Assembly (NCBI GenBank): GCA_902495085.1
Contig: CABUWA010000024.1
Coordinates: forward strand, 1 to 17,943
Reading direction: 5' to 3'
Length of the DNA stretch: 17,943 bases
Source: an uncultured Collinsella sp.
Lineage (GTDB): Bacteria; Actinomycetota; Coriobacteriia; Coriobacteriales; Coriobacteriaceae
Part shown: positions 1 through 6,970 of the stretch, one piece after another
Layout of the letters: each line of letters starts with the position of its first letter
Numbering within the stretch: the first letter of the stretch is position 1
Made by a program: the position numbers and the translations under genes
Notes under the pieces: model-generated
Told to the model about the DNA's origin: nothing
Database searches by the model: none
What the model saw: the letters and a program-made list of their open reading frames with translations, nothing else

Positions 1-55
1 CCCGAAGGTGTTGAGCAGCTAAGGTCTAAACCTTGCGTGTCCCAAAGCGAAGGAA

Positions 56-84
56 ATTATAGGGGAGACTCCCCGCCTGTGCAA
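56..84 (-). promoter_or_regulatory. Strong sigma-70-type promoter reading leftward out of the window
   Basis: On the minus strand TTGCAC (84-79) and TATAAT (61-56) are separated by exactly 17 bp, the best promoter match in the window. The spacer holds a perfect small palindrome, GGGGA-GTC-TCCCC (74-62), which could be an operator or the remains of a brnQ terminator. Transcription would begin near position 49 and run off the left edge. No start codon with a ribosome binding site is visible in the remaining 49 nt, so the product is unknown. A long-leader mRNA or a small stable RNA is possible. Confidence 0.55.
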
Positions 85-95
85 GCGCAGAAACC

Positions 96-1454
96 CTAGC
101 TCCTCGAATGTGCGACAAAACGACTATGGAGCAGGCCGATCACAAATGCCACCACGGCAACCGGCGCCCACGCGGCACCGATATCCGCCAACGGCAGCGC
201 ATCAAACGGCAGCCACGTGCCCCCAAAGAACGCATCGCGGACCGAGGTGATCACGCTCTGCACGGCAACCACACCGCCAACCCAGACCCACACCTGCGGA
301 TGAGCGTCGCAAAAGCCGTGTACCAAACCCATGAGAACCAGCACGATGGCGACGGGATACAAGGCGTTAAGCATGGGCACCGAGAACATAAGGATCACGT
401 CGAGGCCCACGTTGGAGAGCACGCACGAAAACGCCGCGAACACAAAGGCAAGGATCGCGAAGGGGCGGCGCATGGCCCCCTCGGAAGCCTCCGCTCCCCC
501 TTCAACTACGTACGTCTCACAGAAATAGCGCGAGCAGCAGCTAATAAGACCGACGCACACGTTCATGCAGGCGAGGAAAAAGATCGCGAAGACCACGACC
601 GTGCCAGCAAGCCCAAAATGCATGGAGGCCGAACGAGCGAGGATGGCAGCGCCGTTGGTGGCATCGGGCATAACCGTGCCGAGTTGCATTCCGGCAAGCG
701 CCAGGCCGCAGTAGATGATGGCCATGAGCACGCCGGCGATCACACCCGAACGCGAGATCTCGAAGGCCACGCGCCTATCGTCGGTAACGCCCAACTCGTG
801 GATGGTCTCGGCGATGATGATGCCGAAGGCGAGCGACGCGAGCAGGTCCATGGTCTGATAGCCAGTCAAAAAGCCCTGCACGGCGGCGCCTGCATCGTAG
901 GGAGCCTGAGGCGCGGCAGCCGGTCCCAGTGGCGAGACCACGGCGGCACCCACGACCAACACGATGAGCGCAATGAGCGCGGGGCCCGTAATGCGGCCGA
1001 GCACGCGCGTGATGACACCCGGGCGCAGCGTGAGAGCAAACGCGACGACAAAGAAGCCAACGGCAAACACCAGACGAGCCGTGCCAAGCGAAACGCCCTC
1101 GGGCAGCAGCGGCACCAGCATCTCGAAGGCCGTGGAGCTCGTACGCGGAATGGCCAGGCACGGGCCGATGGCCAGATACACCGCCGCGACAAAGAACTCA
1201 CCAAACTTGGGGTGCACGCGACCGGCAAGCTCGCGCGCCGTTCCGGCAAGCGCCACGGCGATAAAGCCCATGACGGGCAGGCCGATGGCGGCGATGAGAA
1301 AGCCGAGCATGGCGACCGGCGTGGCTGAACCTGCTTGCAGCGCCAGCAGCGGCGGAATGATAAGGTTGCCGGCGCCAAAGAGCATCGAGAACAGGGCGAT
1401 GCCGACGGTAACGACATGGTCGGAGCGCAGACCACGCGAGGCGGATGAGGCCAT
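96..1454 (-). CDS. brnQ: Branched-chain amino acid transport system II carrier (BrnQ/LIVCS family)
   Basis: This is a polytopic inner-membrane carrier of 452 residues, close to the usual family length, expected to take up leucine, isoleucine and valine with a cation. The N-terminus has the family pattern of a first helix rich in small residues, with LFGAGNLIIPP at about residues 25-35, and about twelve hydrophobic segments follow. I chose the ATG at 1454 because GAAAGG lies 7 nt upstream; a GTG two codons earlier would sit directly on that site. The gene starts only about 28 nt past the hairpin of the desulfurase terminator. It is therefore expressed by read-through or from a promoter overlapping that terminator; TATACT at 1515-1510 is a weak candidate for the latter. 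Substrate choice among branched-chain amino acids is inferred from the family. Confidence 0.9.
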   Translation of the reverse strand: MASSASRGLRSDHVVTVGIALFSMLFGAGNLIIPPLLALQAGSATPVAMLGFLIAAIGLPVMGFIAVALAGTARELAGRVHPKFGEFFVAAVYLAIGPCLAIPRTSSTAFEMLVPLLPEGVSLGTARLVFAVGFFVVAFALTLRPGVITRVLGRITGPALIALIVLVVGAAVVSPLGPAAAPQAPYDAGAAVQGFLTGYQTMDLLASLAFGIIIAETIHELGVTDDRRVAFEISRSGVIAGVLMAIIYCGLALAGMQLGTVMPDATNGAAILARSASMHFGLAGTVVVFAIFFLACMNVCVGLISCCSRYFCETYVVEGGAEASEGAMRRPFAILAFVFAAFSCVLSNVGLDVILMFSVPMLNALYPVAIVLVLMGLVHGFCDAHPQVWVWVGGVVAVQSVITSVRDAFFGGTWLPFDALPLADIGAAWAPVAVVAFVIGLLHSRFVAHSRS

Positions 1455-1471
1455 AGACACACCTTTCGGGT

Positions 1472-1507
1472 CGAAACAAAAACGGGACGGGCAAAAGACC
1501 CGTCCCG
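1472..1507 (-). terminator. Rho-independent terminator of the selenium operon
   Basis: On the minus strand a perfect 9-bp GC-rich stem, CGGGACGGG / CCCGTCCCG, encloses a 7-nt loop (1507-1483). It is followed at once by TTTTTGTTT. It lies 15 nt after the stop codon of the desulfurase gene and separates it from brnQ. Confidence 0.88.
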
Positions 1508-1521
1508 CAAGTATATACGCT

Positions 1522-2661
1522 CTAGCAGGCTAAATCGCGCAAAGCGTCAATCGCGGTGTCGACTTCCTCGTCCGTGTTGAAATACCCAAACGAGAAGCGA
1601 ACGACACCCTGACGCTCGGTCCCCAGCGCACGGTGCATGAGCGGGGCGCAATGGGCGCCGGGGCGCGTCGCAATCCCCCACCCTTGCATGAGTGCATCCG
1701 AGATCTCGGCAGAGTCGATATCGCCCACGTTGAGCGAGACGATCGCCGAGCGCGTCGGTTGGCCAAAGGCACCATAGAGCTTAATCCCCGGAATCTCGCG
1801 CACACCGGCAAGGAAGCGATCCGCCAGTGCTCGCTCGTGTGCCGCAATCGCCTCGACCCCGCCTTGCGCCTCGATAAAGTCGAGACCTGCGGAAAGGCCC
1901 GCGATGCCGTGACCGTTGAGCGTACCCGCCTCAAGGCGCGTGGGCCACTCAAGCGGCTGCAGCGCATCGAAGCTGTGCACGCCCGTGCCGCCCATGGCCC
2001 ACGGAGCCACGTCAATGCCCTCCGCCACGGCCAGGCCGCCGGTGCCTTGAGGTCCCATGAGCCCCTTATGGCCGGTAAAGCACACAATGTCGAGCCCCAT
2101 GGCCTGCATATCGATATGCATCGCGCCGGCAGACTGCGAGGCGTCGACGATCACCAGCGCGCCGGCCGCATGCGCGATGGCAGCCACGCGCGCAATGTCG
2201 ACCGCGTTGCCGGTCACATTGGAGGCGTGCGTCACCACCACGGCACGCGTGCCCGGCGTGACCAACCGCTCGAGCTCGTCGTAGTCGAGCACACCGTTCG
2301 CGTCGCAGCCCGCATGCTCAACGGTCACGCCCTGCTCTGCCGCCAAGCGGTTGAGCGGACGTAGCACCGAGTTGTGCTCAAGCACCGTCGTGACCACGCG
2401 GTCGCCGGGGCGCACCACGCCATTGATAACGGTGTTGAGCGCCGCGGTGGAGTTGGGCGTAAAACAAACATGGTCAGCACGCGGGCAGCCCAGCAAGCGC
2501 GCAAGCTTGGCGCGGCAGCCGTGGATGGTACGTGCCGCATCGAGCGCACCCGAGGTGGCACCGCGCCCAGCATTGCCGAGCGAGCACATCGCTTGCGTCA
2601 CGGCATCGATGACCGCCTGCGGCTTGTGCATGGTCGTCGCCGCGTTATCCAGGTAGATCAT
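1522..2661 (-). CDS. Class V aminotransferase, cysteine desulfurase family (selenium-cluster type)
   Basis: This is a PLP enzyme of 379 residues that should release sulfur or selenium from cysteine or selenocysteine as a protein-bound persulfide or perselenide. It opens with IYLDNAATT. The PLP-binding lysine lies in TGHKGL (Lys199), preceded by the cofactor-contacting DASQSAG. The catalytic cysteine is in GAHCAP (Cys338). The start is the ATG at 2661, which overlaps the stop of the upstream DUF3343 gene as ATGA, so the two are translationally coupled. A longer in-frame start at 2676 is less likely. It is the last gene of the operon. Members of this subfamily are known to sit beside selD, yedF and DUF3343, so a role in selenium mobilisation is favoured over housekeeping Fe-S assembly; that choice is inference. 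Confidence 0.88.
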   Translation of the reverse strand: MIYLDNAATTMHKPQAVIDAVTQAMCSLGNAGRGATSGALDAARTIHGCRAKLARLLGCPRADHVCFTPNSTAALNTVINGVVRPGDRVVTTVLEHNSVLRPLNRLAAEQGVTVEHAGCDANGVLDYDELERLVTPGTRAVVVTHASNVTGNAVDIARVAAIAHAAGALVIVDASQSAGAMHIDMQAMGLDIVCFTGHKGLMGPQGTGGLAVAEGIDVAPWAMGGTGVHSFDALQPLEWPTRLEAGTLNGHGIAGLSAGLDFIEAQGGVEAIAAHERALADRFLAGVREIPGIKLYGAFGQPTRSAIVSLNVGDIDSAEISDALMQGWGIATRPGAHCAPLMHRALGTERQGVVRFSFGYFNTDEEVDTAIDALRDLAC

Positions 2662-2909
2662 CGCACGACCTCCCACATGTCGATCACCGTAAAGCCCTCG
2701 GTGGGAACGCCCACCGCGGCGAGTTCGCCGCGCAGCAGCTCCTCATCGGCAGGCAACGCCTTCCACGCCAAACCGCAGCCGGCAGCGACCTCCCCGGGCA
2801 CGGGAATCGTCCGCCCGGGAAGACCGCGCTCGATGCACAGGGACTCGCAACCCATGGCGGCCGCCGTGGTGGGAAACGTGATGACAAGCGCCGGGCGCTT
2901 CTCCCTCAT
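2658..2909 (-). CDS. DUF3343 family small protein (putative Se/S carrier)
   Basis: This small protein of 83 residues belongs to a family that comparative genomics ties to selenium metabolism; its biochemistry is not established. It has three cysteines, Cys21 and Cys25 in a CESLC motif and Cys45 in GCGLAW. The last motif is typical of the family and is a plausible chalcogen-carrying site. The ATG at 2909 has GGAG 5 nt upstream; a TTG at 2924 would have no proper ribosome site. It begins 19 nt after the yedF stop, and its stop overlaps the desulfurase start as ATGA. The stop is a genuine TGA, not selenocysteine, because the overlap explains it and the family ends at this length. Confidence 0.8.
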   Translation of the reverse strand: MREKRPALVITFPTTAAAMGCESLCIERGLPGRTIPVPGEVAAGCGLAWKALPADEELLRGELAAVGVPTEGFTVIDMWEVVR

Positions 2910-2928
2910 GGCAACTCCAACCAATACG

Positions 2929-3555
2929 CTACGGGCGCACGACGCGCGCGGCCTGCTCCATCTTCTCCACGATCACGTACATGTTGGTGACCTCGCCCAC
3001 CGCAAGCTGGTCTTTAATGCCATAGTGGTCGAGGCAGGTACCGCAGGTGAGAATCTCGACACCCTGCTCCGCCAAGCCCTTCAGGTCATCGAGCACCGGC
3101 GAGCCCTCGACGGTGAGCTTGGCACCGCCGTTGTAGAAAAGCATAGTCGCGGGCAGCTCCTCCTGCTGCGTCACGGCAAAGACAAACGCCTTCATGAGCT
3201 TGTGGCCCAGCTCGTCGTCGCCACGGCCCATGCAATCGGTATAGACGGAAATGACAAGTTTGCCCTTGCCGGCGCTGGCGTCGCAGAAAGCAGCGCCGTC
3301 CTGCTCGGGGTCCGCAACGGCCACGGCACCGGCGGTCGCGACGGTCACGTGCCACTCAGCGTCAGAAACCTTCTCGACTGAGGCCGTGCAGCCCTTCTCC
3401 TGCGCCATCTTGGAGATGTTCTTGACGGCGGTCTCGTTGTCGACCGAGGTCACGACTGTGCCCTCGCCATCGAGCTGCTTCAGGGCTCTGAGCGTCTTGA
3501 CGACGGGCAGCGGGCAGGCATCGCCCATGGCATTGACTTCATTTTTGGTAGACAT
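2929..3555 (-). CDS. yedF: Sulfurtransferase-like selenium metabolism protein YedF
   Basis: This is a cytoplasmic two-domain protein of 208 residues. Residues 1-75 form a TusA-like domain with the CPLPV motif, in which Cys14 is the expected chalcogen-binding residue. Residues about 95-200 form a DsrE/DsrF-like domain carrying Cys108 and a CGTC pair (171 and 174). This architecture is the selenium-metabolism YedF type and usually lies next to selD, as here. It probably binds or relays reduced selenium, though the exact reaction is not known. I chose the ATG at 3555, which has AAAGGA upstream; a TTG at 3570 lacks a good site. The gene follows selD after 59 nt that contain a hairpin, and precedes the DUF3343 gene. 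Confidence 0.87.
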   Translation of the reverse strand: MSTKNEVNAMGDACPLPVVKTLRALKQLDGEGTVVTSVDNETAVKNISKMAQEKGCTASVEKVSDAEWHVTVATAGAVAVADPEQDGAAFCDASAGKGKLVISVYTDCMGRGDDELGHKLMKAFVFAVTQQEELPATMLFYNGGAKLTVEGSPVLDDLKGLAEQGVEILTCGTCLDHYGIKDQLAVGEVTNMYVIVEKMEQAARVVRP

Positions 3556-3574
3556 AGTTTTTCCTTTCAAAAGG

Positions 3575-3598
3575 GACCGCCCAGAACAGTAGGCGGTC
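3575..3598 (-). promoter_or_regulatory. Intercistronic hairpin between selD and yedF
   Basis: A perfect 7-bp stem, GACCGCC / GGCGGTC, with a 10-nt loop lies between selD and yedF. On the minus strand it is followed by CCCTTTTG, a short and interrupted U-tract. It may be a partial terminator, a processing site or an mRNA stabiliser that tunes yedF relative to selD. Confidence 0.4.
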
Positions 3599-3614
3599 GC
3601 ATAAACGGTTTTCC

Positions 3615-4664
3615 TTAATGCACAACGCGAACGGCAGGACCGCCTGGTACCGGCTCGTACACGCGCCCGACGACGGCGGCGATACGTCCTTCGGCATGTA
3701 GACGGCTCGCAAGCTCATCCACATCGGCAGCAGGTGCCGCGATAAGCAGGCCACCAGACGTCTGCGGGTCGTACAGCGCGTCGAGCATGCCCGGCTCAAG
3801 GTCCTCGTCGGCCGTCACGCGCGGGCCAAAGAAGTCCTGGTTGCGGTAGGAGCCCGCGGGGATAATGCCCAAACGCGCCATGTCGAGCACCTGGTCAAAG
3901 AGTGGCACCGCCCCCGACGCAAGCTCAACTTGCACGCCCGAGCCCTCGGCCATCTCGCATGCGTGCCCGATCAGACCAAAGCCCGTAATGTCGGTGCAGC
4001 CGTGAAGCTCAAGTCCCTCGGCCAGACGAATCGGAGCCTCGTTGAGGGTGCGCATCGAGTCAAACATGGCTGCGGCCTCGTCCTGCTCGATGAGCTCGCC
4101 CTTAATGGCCGTGGTGATGATGCCCGAGCCAACCGCCTTGGTCAGCAGTAACGCATCGCCCACGCGCGCGCCGCTGTTGGCGAGCATGCGGTCGAGCGCG
4201 ACAAACCCGCTCACGGACAGGCCGTACTTGGGCTCGTCGTCGTTGATGGTGTGACCGCCCGCGATGGAGCAACCCGCCTCGACACACTTGTCGGCGCCGC
4301 CCGCCAGAATCTGACCGGCAACCTCGATGCCCAGACAACTGGGTATGCAGAGTAGGTTCATGGCATGGCTCGGCCGCCCGCCCATGGCGTAGATGTCCGA
4401 CAGCGAGTTGGCCGCGGCAATCTGGCCAAACAGAAACGGGTCGTCGACCATCGGCGGGAAGAAGTCGATGGACTGCACAAGCCCCAGGTTCTCCCCTACG
4501 CGGAAGACGCTCGCATCGTCAGAGGTATCGAACCCCACGAGCAAGTTGTCGTTATGCACATTTGGCAAGTCGCCCAGAACCTGGGCGAGGGCTCCGGGAG
4601 CCAACTTAGCGGCTCAACCGCTCGCGGCAGTCATAGACGTAAGCTTAATCTGATCGTCAGCCAT
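3615..4664 (-). CDS. selD: Selenide, water dikinase (selenophosphate synthetase) with an in-frame UGA read as selenocysteine
   Basis: SelD makes selenophosphate from selenide and ATP. The reading frame from ATG 4664 gives 349 residues, like other SelD proteins, provided the TGA at 4616-4614 is read as selenocysteine at position 17. The protein then begins MADDQIKLTSMTAASG-U-AAK. Sec17 and Lys20 align with the catalytic Cys17 and Lys20 of E. coli SelD, and LTSM is the usual lead-in. Downstream, STDFF-type (QSIDFF), AMGGRP, AGGHT, TDITGFGLIGH and DPQTSGGLL match the family. A GAGGAGG ribosome site lies just upstream of 4664, whereas a TTG at 4604, the first start after the TGA, would lack the active site. 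Several SelD proteins are known selenoproteins, so this is family-consistent. selA, selB and selC are not in the window and must lie elsewhere. TATACT at 4705-4700 might be a -10 box, but no good -35 was seen. Confidence 0.93.
4570..4588 (-). promoter_or_regulatory. Candidate bacterial SECIS hairpin in selD
   Basis: On the selD mRNA a perfect 8-bp stem, UCGCCCAG / CUGGGCGA, closes a GUU loop. The loop lies about 34-36 nt after the UGA. A G at the start of the apical loop and this distance fit the published loose consensus for bacterial SECIS elements, near its outer limit. The top, CAGGUUCUG, resembles the AGGUCU top of the E. coli fdhF element. A nearer hairpin with arms GGCTCC / GGAGCC (4602-4590) competes as an alternative but has almost no loop. 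Confidence 0.6.
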
Positions 4665-4734
4665 CGATACCTCCTCTCATCGGTCAATCATTTTCTCCCA
4701 GTATACGCATGAATGCGAGCCTACGGCGGATGCA

Positions 4735-5499
4735 TTAATTGAGCGCCTGTGCGCGAATCGCCGCGCCGATGGCACCGGCGAAGCGGGCCTGGGGCGAGGT
4801 GGTGACCGGCGACCCCAGCAGCGCCGCCAGCCGCTCCACAACGTAAGCGTTCTCGCACAAGCCTCCCGTCAGGTAGTACGGAGCACCCGTCGCCTGCCCG
4901 GCCATAGTGGCCACGCGCGAGACCACGCTGTCGATCACGCCACGCGCAATGTTCTCGCGCGGCTCACCGCGACCGATCAGGCTGATAACCTCACTTTCGG
5001 CAAACACCGTGCACATGCTGCTGATCTTGGTGGGCCCGCCGGAACGCGCCAGGACGGTCATCTGCTGCTGGGAAATGCCTAGGCGGTCGGCCATGATCTC
5101 CAAAAAGCGCCCCGTGCCGGCAGCGCACTTGTCGTTCATGGCAAATTTGGCCACGCGACCGCCCTTGATCTGAATGACCTTGGTGTCCTGACCGCCCACG
5201 TCGATCACGGTGCCGTGGTCGCCAAACAGGCGCACAGCACCGGTACCGTGGCAGGTGATCTCGGTCACGACCTTGTGCGCATAGGGCACGGCAACACGGC
5301 CGTAGCCAGTCGCGACCACGCGAACATCGTCGCCCGTCACGTCGTAGCCGGCCGCTGCCAGTGCCTCGCGCAGCCGCTCGGAAGCATCGACCGAGGAAAA
5401 CCCGGTTGGCCGCACGCACGTCCACGCCACCGAATCCTCCCCGTCGACCACAGCAGCCTTAGCCGCCGTAGACCCGATATCGATCCCGATCCCTATCAT
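4735..5499 (-). CDS. ATP-dependent activator of 2-hydroxyacyl-CoA dehydratase/double-cubane reductases (HgdC/YjiL-like)
   Basis: This ASKHA-fold ATPase of 254 residues should hydrolyse ATP to push an electron at low potential into a partner iron-sulfur protein. The phosphate-binding loops are GIDIGSTAAK at the N-terminus and DVGGQDTK (100-107). Cys125 in NDKCAAGTGRF and Cys163 in SSMCTVF match the two ligands by which a homodimer holds one bridging [4Fe-4S] cluster. The length matches HgdC. It follows the two reductase-like genes, separated from the second by repeat copy A, so it probably serves both. The ATG at 5499 has GGGAGAG upstream. It lies 70 nt ahead of selD in the same direction, but whether they share a transcript is not proven. 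Confidence 0.9.
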   Translation of the reverse strand: MIGIGIDIGSTAAKAAVVDGEDSVAWTCVRPTGFSSVDASERLREALAAAGYDVTGDDVRVVATGYGRVAVPYAHKVVTEITCHGTGAVRLFGDHGTVIDVGGQDTKVIQIKGGRVAKFAMNDKCAAGTGRFLEIMADRLGISQQQMTVLARSGGPTKISSMCTVFAESEVISLIGRGEPRENIARGVIDSVVSRVATMAGQATGAPYYLTGGLCENAYVVERLAALLGSPVTTSPQARFAGAIGAAIRAQALN

Positions 5500-5551
5500 G
5501 GCTCTCTCCCAATCTAAACATCAAAGATAGCGGCGCGTTCAGGCGCCTTAG

Positions 5552-5659
5552 CTCTAGGTTTCTCAGGTGCCGGAGGTTGCCCCGAAAGAGGAGCGCAGCG
5601 TACTTTGGTACGCAAGCGACGGTTTGAGGGGCAAGATCCGGTGCCTGAGGAAGCTAGAG
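5552..5659. repeat. Structured intercistronic repeat, copy A
   Basis: This 108-nt sequence folds into one long imperfect hairpin. The arms 5552-5583 and 5628-5659 pair almost throughout, broken by a GG/GA internal loop (5575-5576 with 5635-5636) and one G-G mismatch (5558/5653). The interior carries a second perfect stem, GCGTAC-TTTG-GTACGC (5598-5613). The core is about 89% identical to copy B (83 of 93 positions, 5561-5653 against 6860-6952), with compensatory changes. The TAG stop of reductase gene 1 (5656-5654) lies within the basal stem. It has no T-tract on either side, so it is not an ordinary terminator. Confidence 0.85.
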
Positions 5660-6816
5660 GGTTTCGATAAAGGCGGCGATGCGCGTCTCGATCTGACCCA
5701 TGTCGCCATTGCTGTAATCGGTCTCAATCTTCATGTACGGAATGCCCGCACCCTCGACAGCCTCCTGCATGCGCGCGCTCTCAACGTTGAAGGTGTGGCA
5801 GGCCTGCAGCACGCTCTCTACCACGGCATCGACATGGTACTTCTCGCACATAGCCAGCGTGTTTCCCATGCGACCGTCGTTGGGCGTCATGACCGAGCAG
5901 TTGATGTCCAGGTAGCGGTCGGCGATGGCGCGCAGGATATCGGGAGCCTCCGGGTCGATCATCATGGCCGCCGTGCGCTCGCCCGAGCAGTCGTCCATGC
6001 ACACGACCACACCGCCGTTGGACTCGATAGTACGGCCGATCTTGTTGATCACGCCGCCCACCGGGCAGCCGGTGATCAGAATGCGCTTGGCGTCTGCCGC
6101 GACCGGGCGCTCACCCGCGTCGTAGGTCTCGCGCAGCTTGGCAACCTTTTGCTCCAGCTGCTGCGTATAAGCCTCGATATCAAAGCTAAACGTACCGGCA
6201 AACATGGTGCTCATCAGGTCGACGCCGCTCATGGCCGCCGGCTGGTTGGCCTGCAGCGCAAACATGTCGAGCTGGGCCGCACGCAAGCGGTTGCGACGAC
6301 GGACGGCAGCGCGCAGATCATCGTCGGTAATCGCGATGCCGTAGAAGTTCTCGAGCTCCTCCTTGAGCAGGCGGCACTCCTCGTACCAGCCCTCGCGCTC
6401 GTAGGCGCATCGCGGCTCTGCGGCAGGTGCAGAATGTGCGTGCGCTTGAGCTCGTTGAGTAGCTCGTACATCTTCTTCTTGCCGTCGCAGGTGGTCTCGC
6501 CGATGATCATGTCGCTAAAGTACGTAAACGGGCACTTTTGCGAATAGGCAAAACCATACGTAGACTTGATGAGCGGGCACAGGTTTGCCGGCAGCACCTT
6601 CTCGGCCTCGGGAATCACCTCGTCGGACGTGCCGCACAGCGCCACGCTCGCAGCCCCCGCGGCATCGATAATCTCGAGCGGCGTGTAGCTGCACAGAAAA
6701 CCGACCAGGCGATTACCCGCCTGCTTATAATCCTTGACGCGAATAAACGCCGCCTTGCGTTGCTCGTTGAACTCCTCAAACGTGGACGGCAACGGCTGCT
6801 CAATATTTTCCGACAT
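5654..6816 (-). pseudogene. Double-cubane-cluster reductase / 2-hydroxyacyl-CoA dehydratase family protein (YjiM-like), copy 1, frameshifted
   Basis: The gene encodes an HgdB-like iron-sulfur reductase in two frames. From ATG 6816 (AAGGAG upstream) the first 137 codons carry LCPLIKS, QKCPF and GETTCDGKKK, the cysteine motifs of the double-cubane type. The reading frame then shifts at 6406-6403. The other frame resumes as YEREGWYEECRLLKEE and runs to the stop at 5656-5654. The total span of 1163 nt is exactly one base short of 387 codons plus stop, so a single base is missing, plausibly one C of a CCC run. The unshifted frame would end at 6229 after 195 residues. Both halves are otherwise intact, which suggests a very recent mutation or a sequence error rather than old decay. 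I see no slippery heptamer. It is a diverged paralogue of the next upstream gene. Confidence 0.82.
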
Positions 6817-6853
6817 ATAACTCCTTAACAAACCTTTTAACCAACCAAGGAAA

Positions 6854-6955
6854 CGGCTTTCCCAGGTGCCCGAGGTTGCCGCGAAAGAGGAGCGCCGCGT
6901 ACTTTGGTATGCAAGCGATGGTTTGAACGGCAAGATCGGGTGCCTGGGGAAGCCG
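6854..6955. repeat. Structured intercistronic repeat, copy B
   Basis: This 102-nt hairpin lies between reductase gene 2 (stop 6971) and reductase gene 1 (start 6816), the same relative position as copy A. The arms 6854-6881 and 6928-6955 pair with the same 2x2 GG/GA internal loop. Compared with copy A, three pairs change on both sides: T-A to C-G, G-C to C-G, and C-G to G-C. The outermost pairs differ in sequence but stay complementary (CTCTAG/CTAGAG in A, CGGC/GCCG in B). The inner stem is GCGTAC-TTTG-GTATGC. Confidence 0.85.
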
Positions 6956-6970
6956 CTGGACCGGATAGCC

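Noticed and set aside
108..1328. 406-codon plus-strand open frame rich in Arg, His and Gly
   Set aside because: It is an antisense shadow of brnQ. Its composition is typical of the opposite strand of a GC-rich membrane-protein gene, and it has no domain or ribosome site.
2658..2660. TGA at the end of the DUF3343 gene as a second selenocysteine codon
   Set aside because: It overlaps the desulfurase ATG as ATGA with the usual coupling, the protein already has full family length, and reading on gives no family sequence.
2374..3381. 335-codon plus-strand open frame
   Set aside because: It runs antisense through the desulfurase, DUF3343 and yedF genes, which have clear motifs and coupled starts; the frame itself shows no recognisable protein.
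6401..6411. Programmed ribosomal frameshift in reductase gene 1
   Set aside because: No slippery heptamer, stimulatory structure or internal Shine-Dalgarno at the usual spacing is evident, and homologues including copy 2 are read in one frame. A one-base deletion or read error is simpler.
5552..6955. The two ~105-nt repeats as a CRISPR or transposon terminal repeats
   Set aside because: There are only two copies 1.3 kb apart, with a normal gene between them, no transposase and no target duplication. Both are in the same orientation and each is itself a hairpin.
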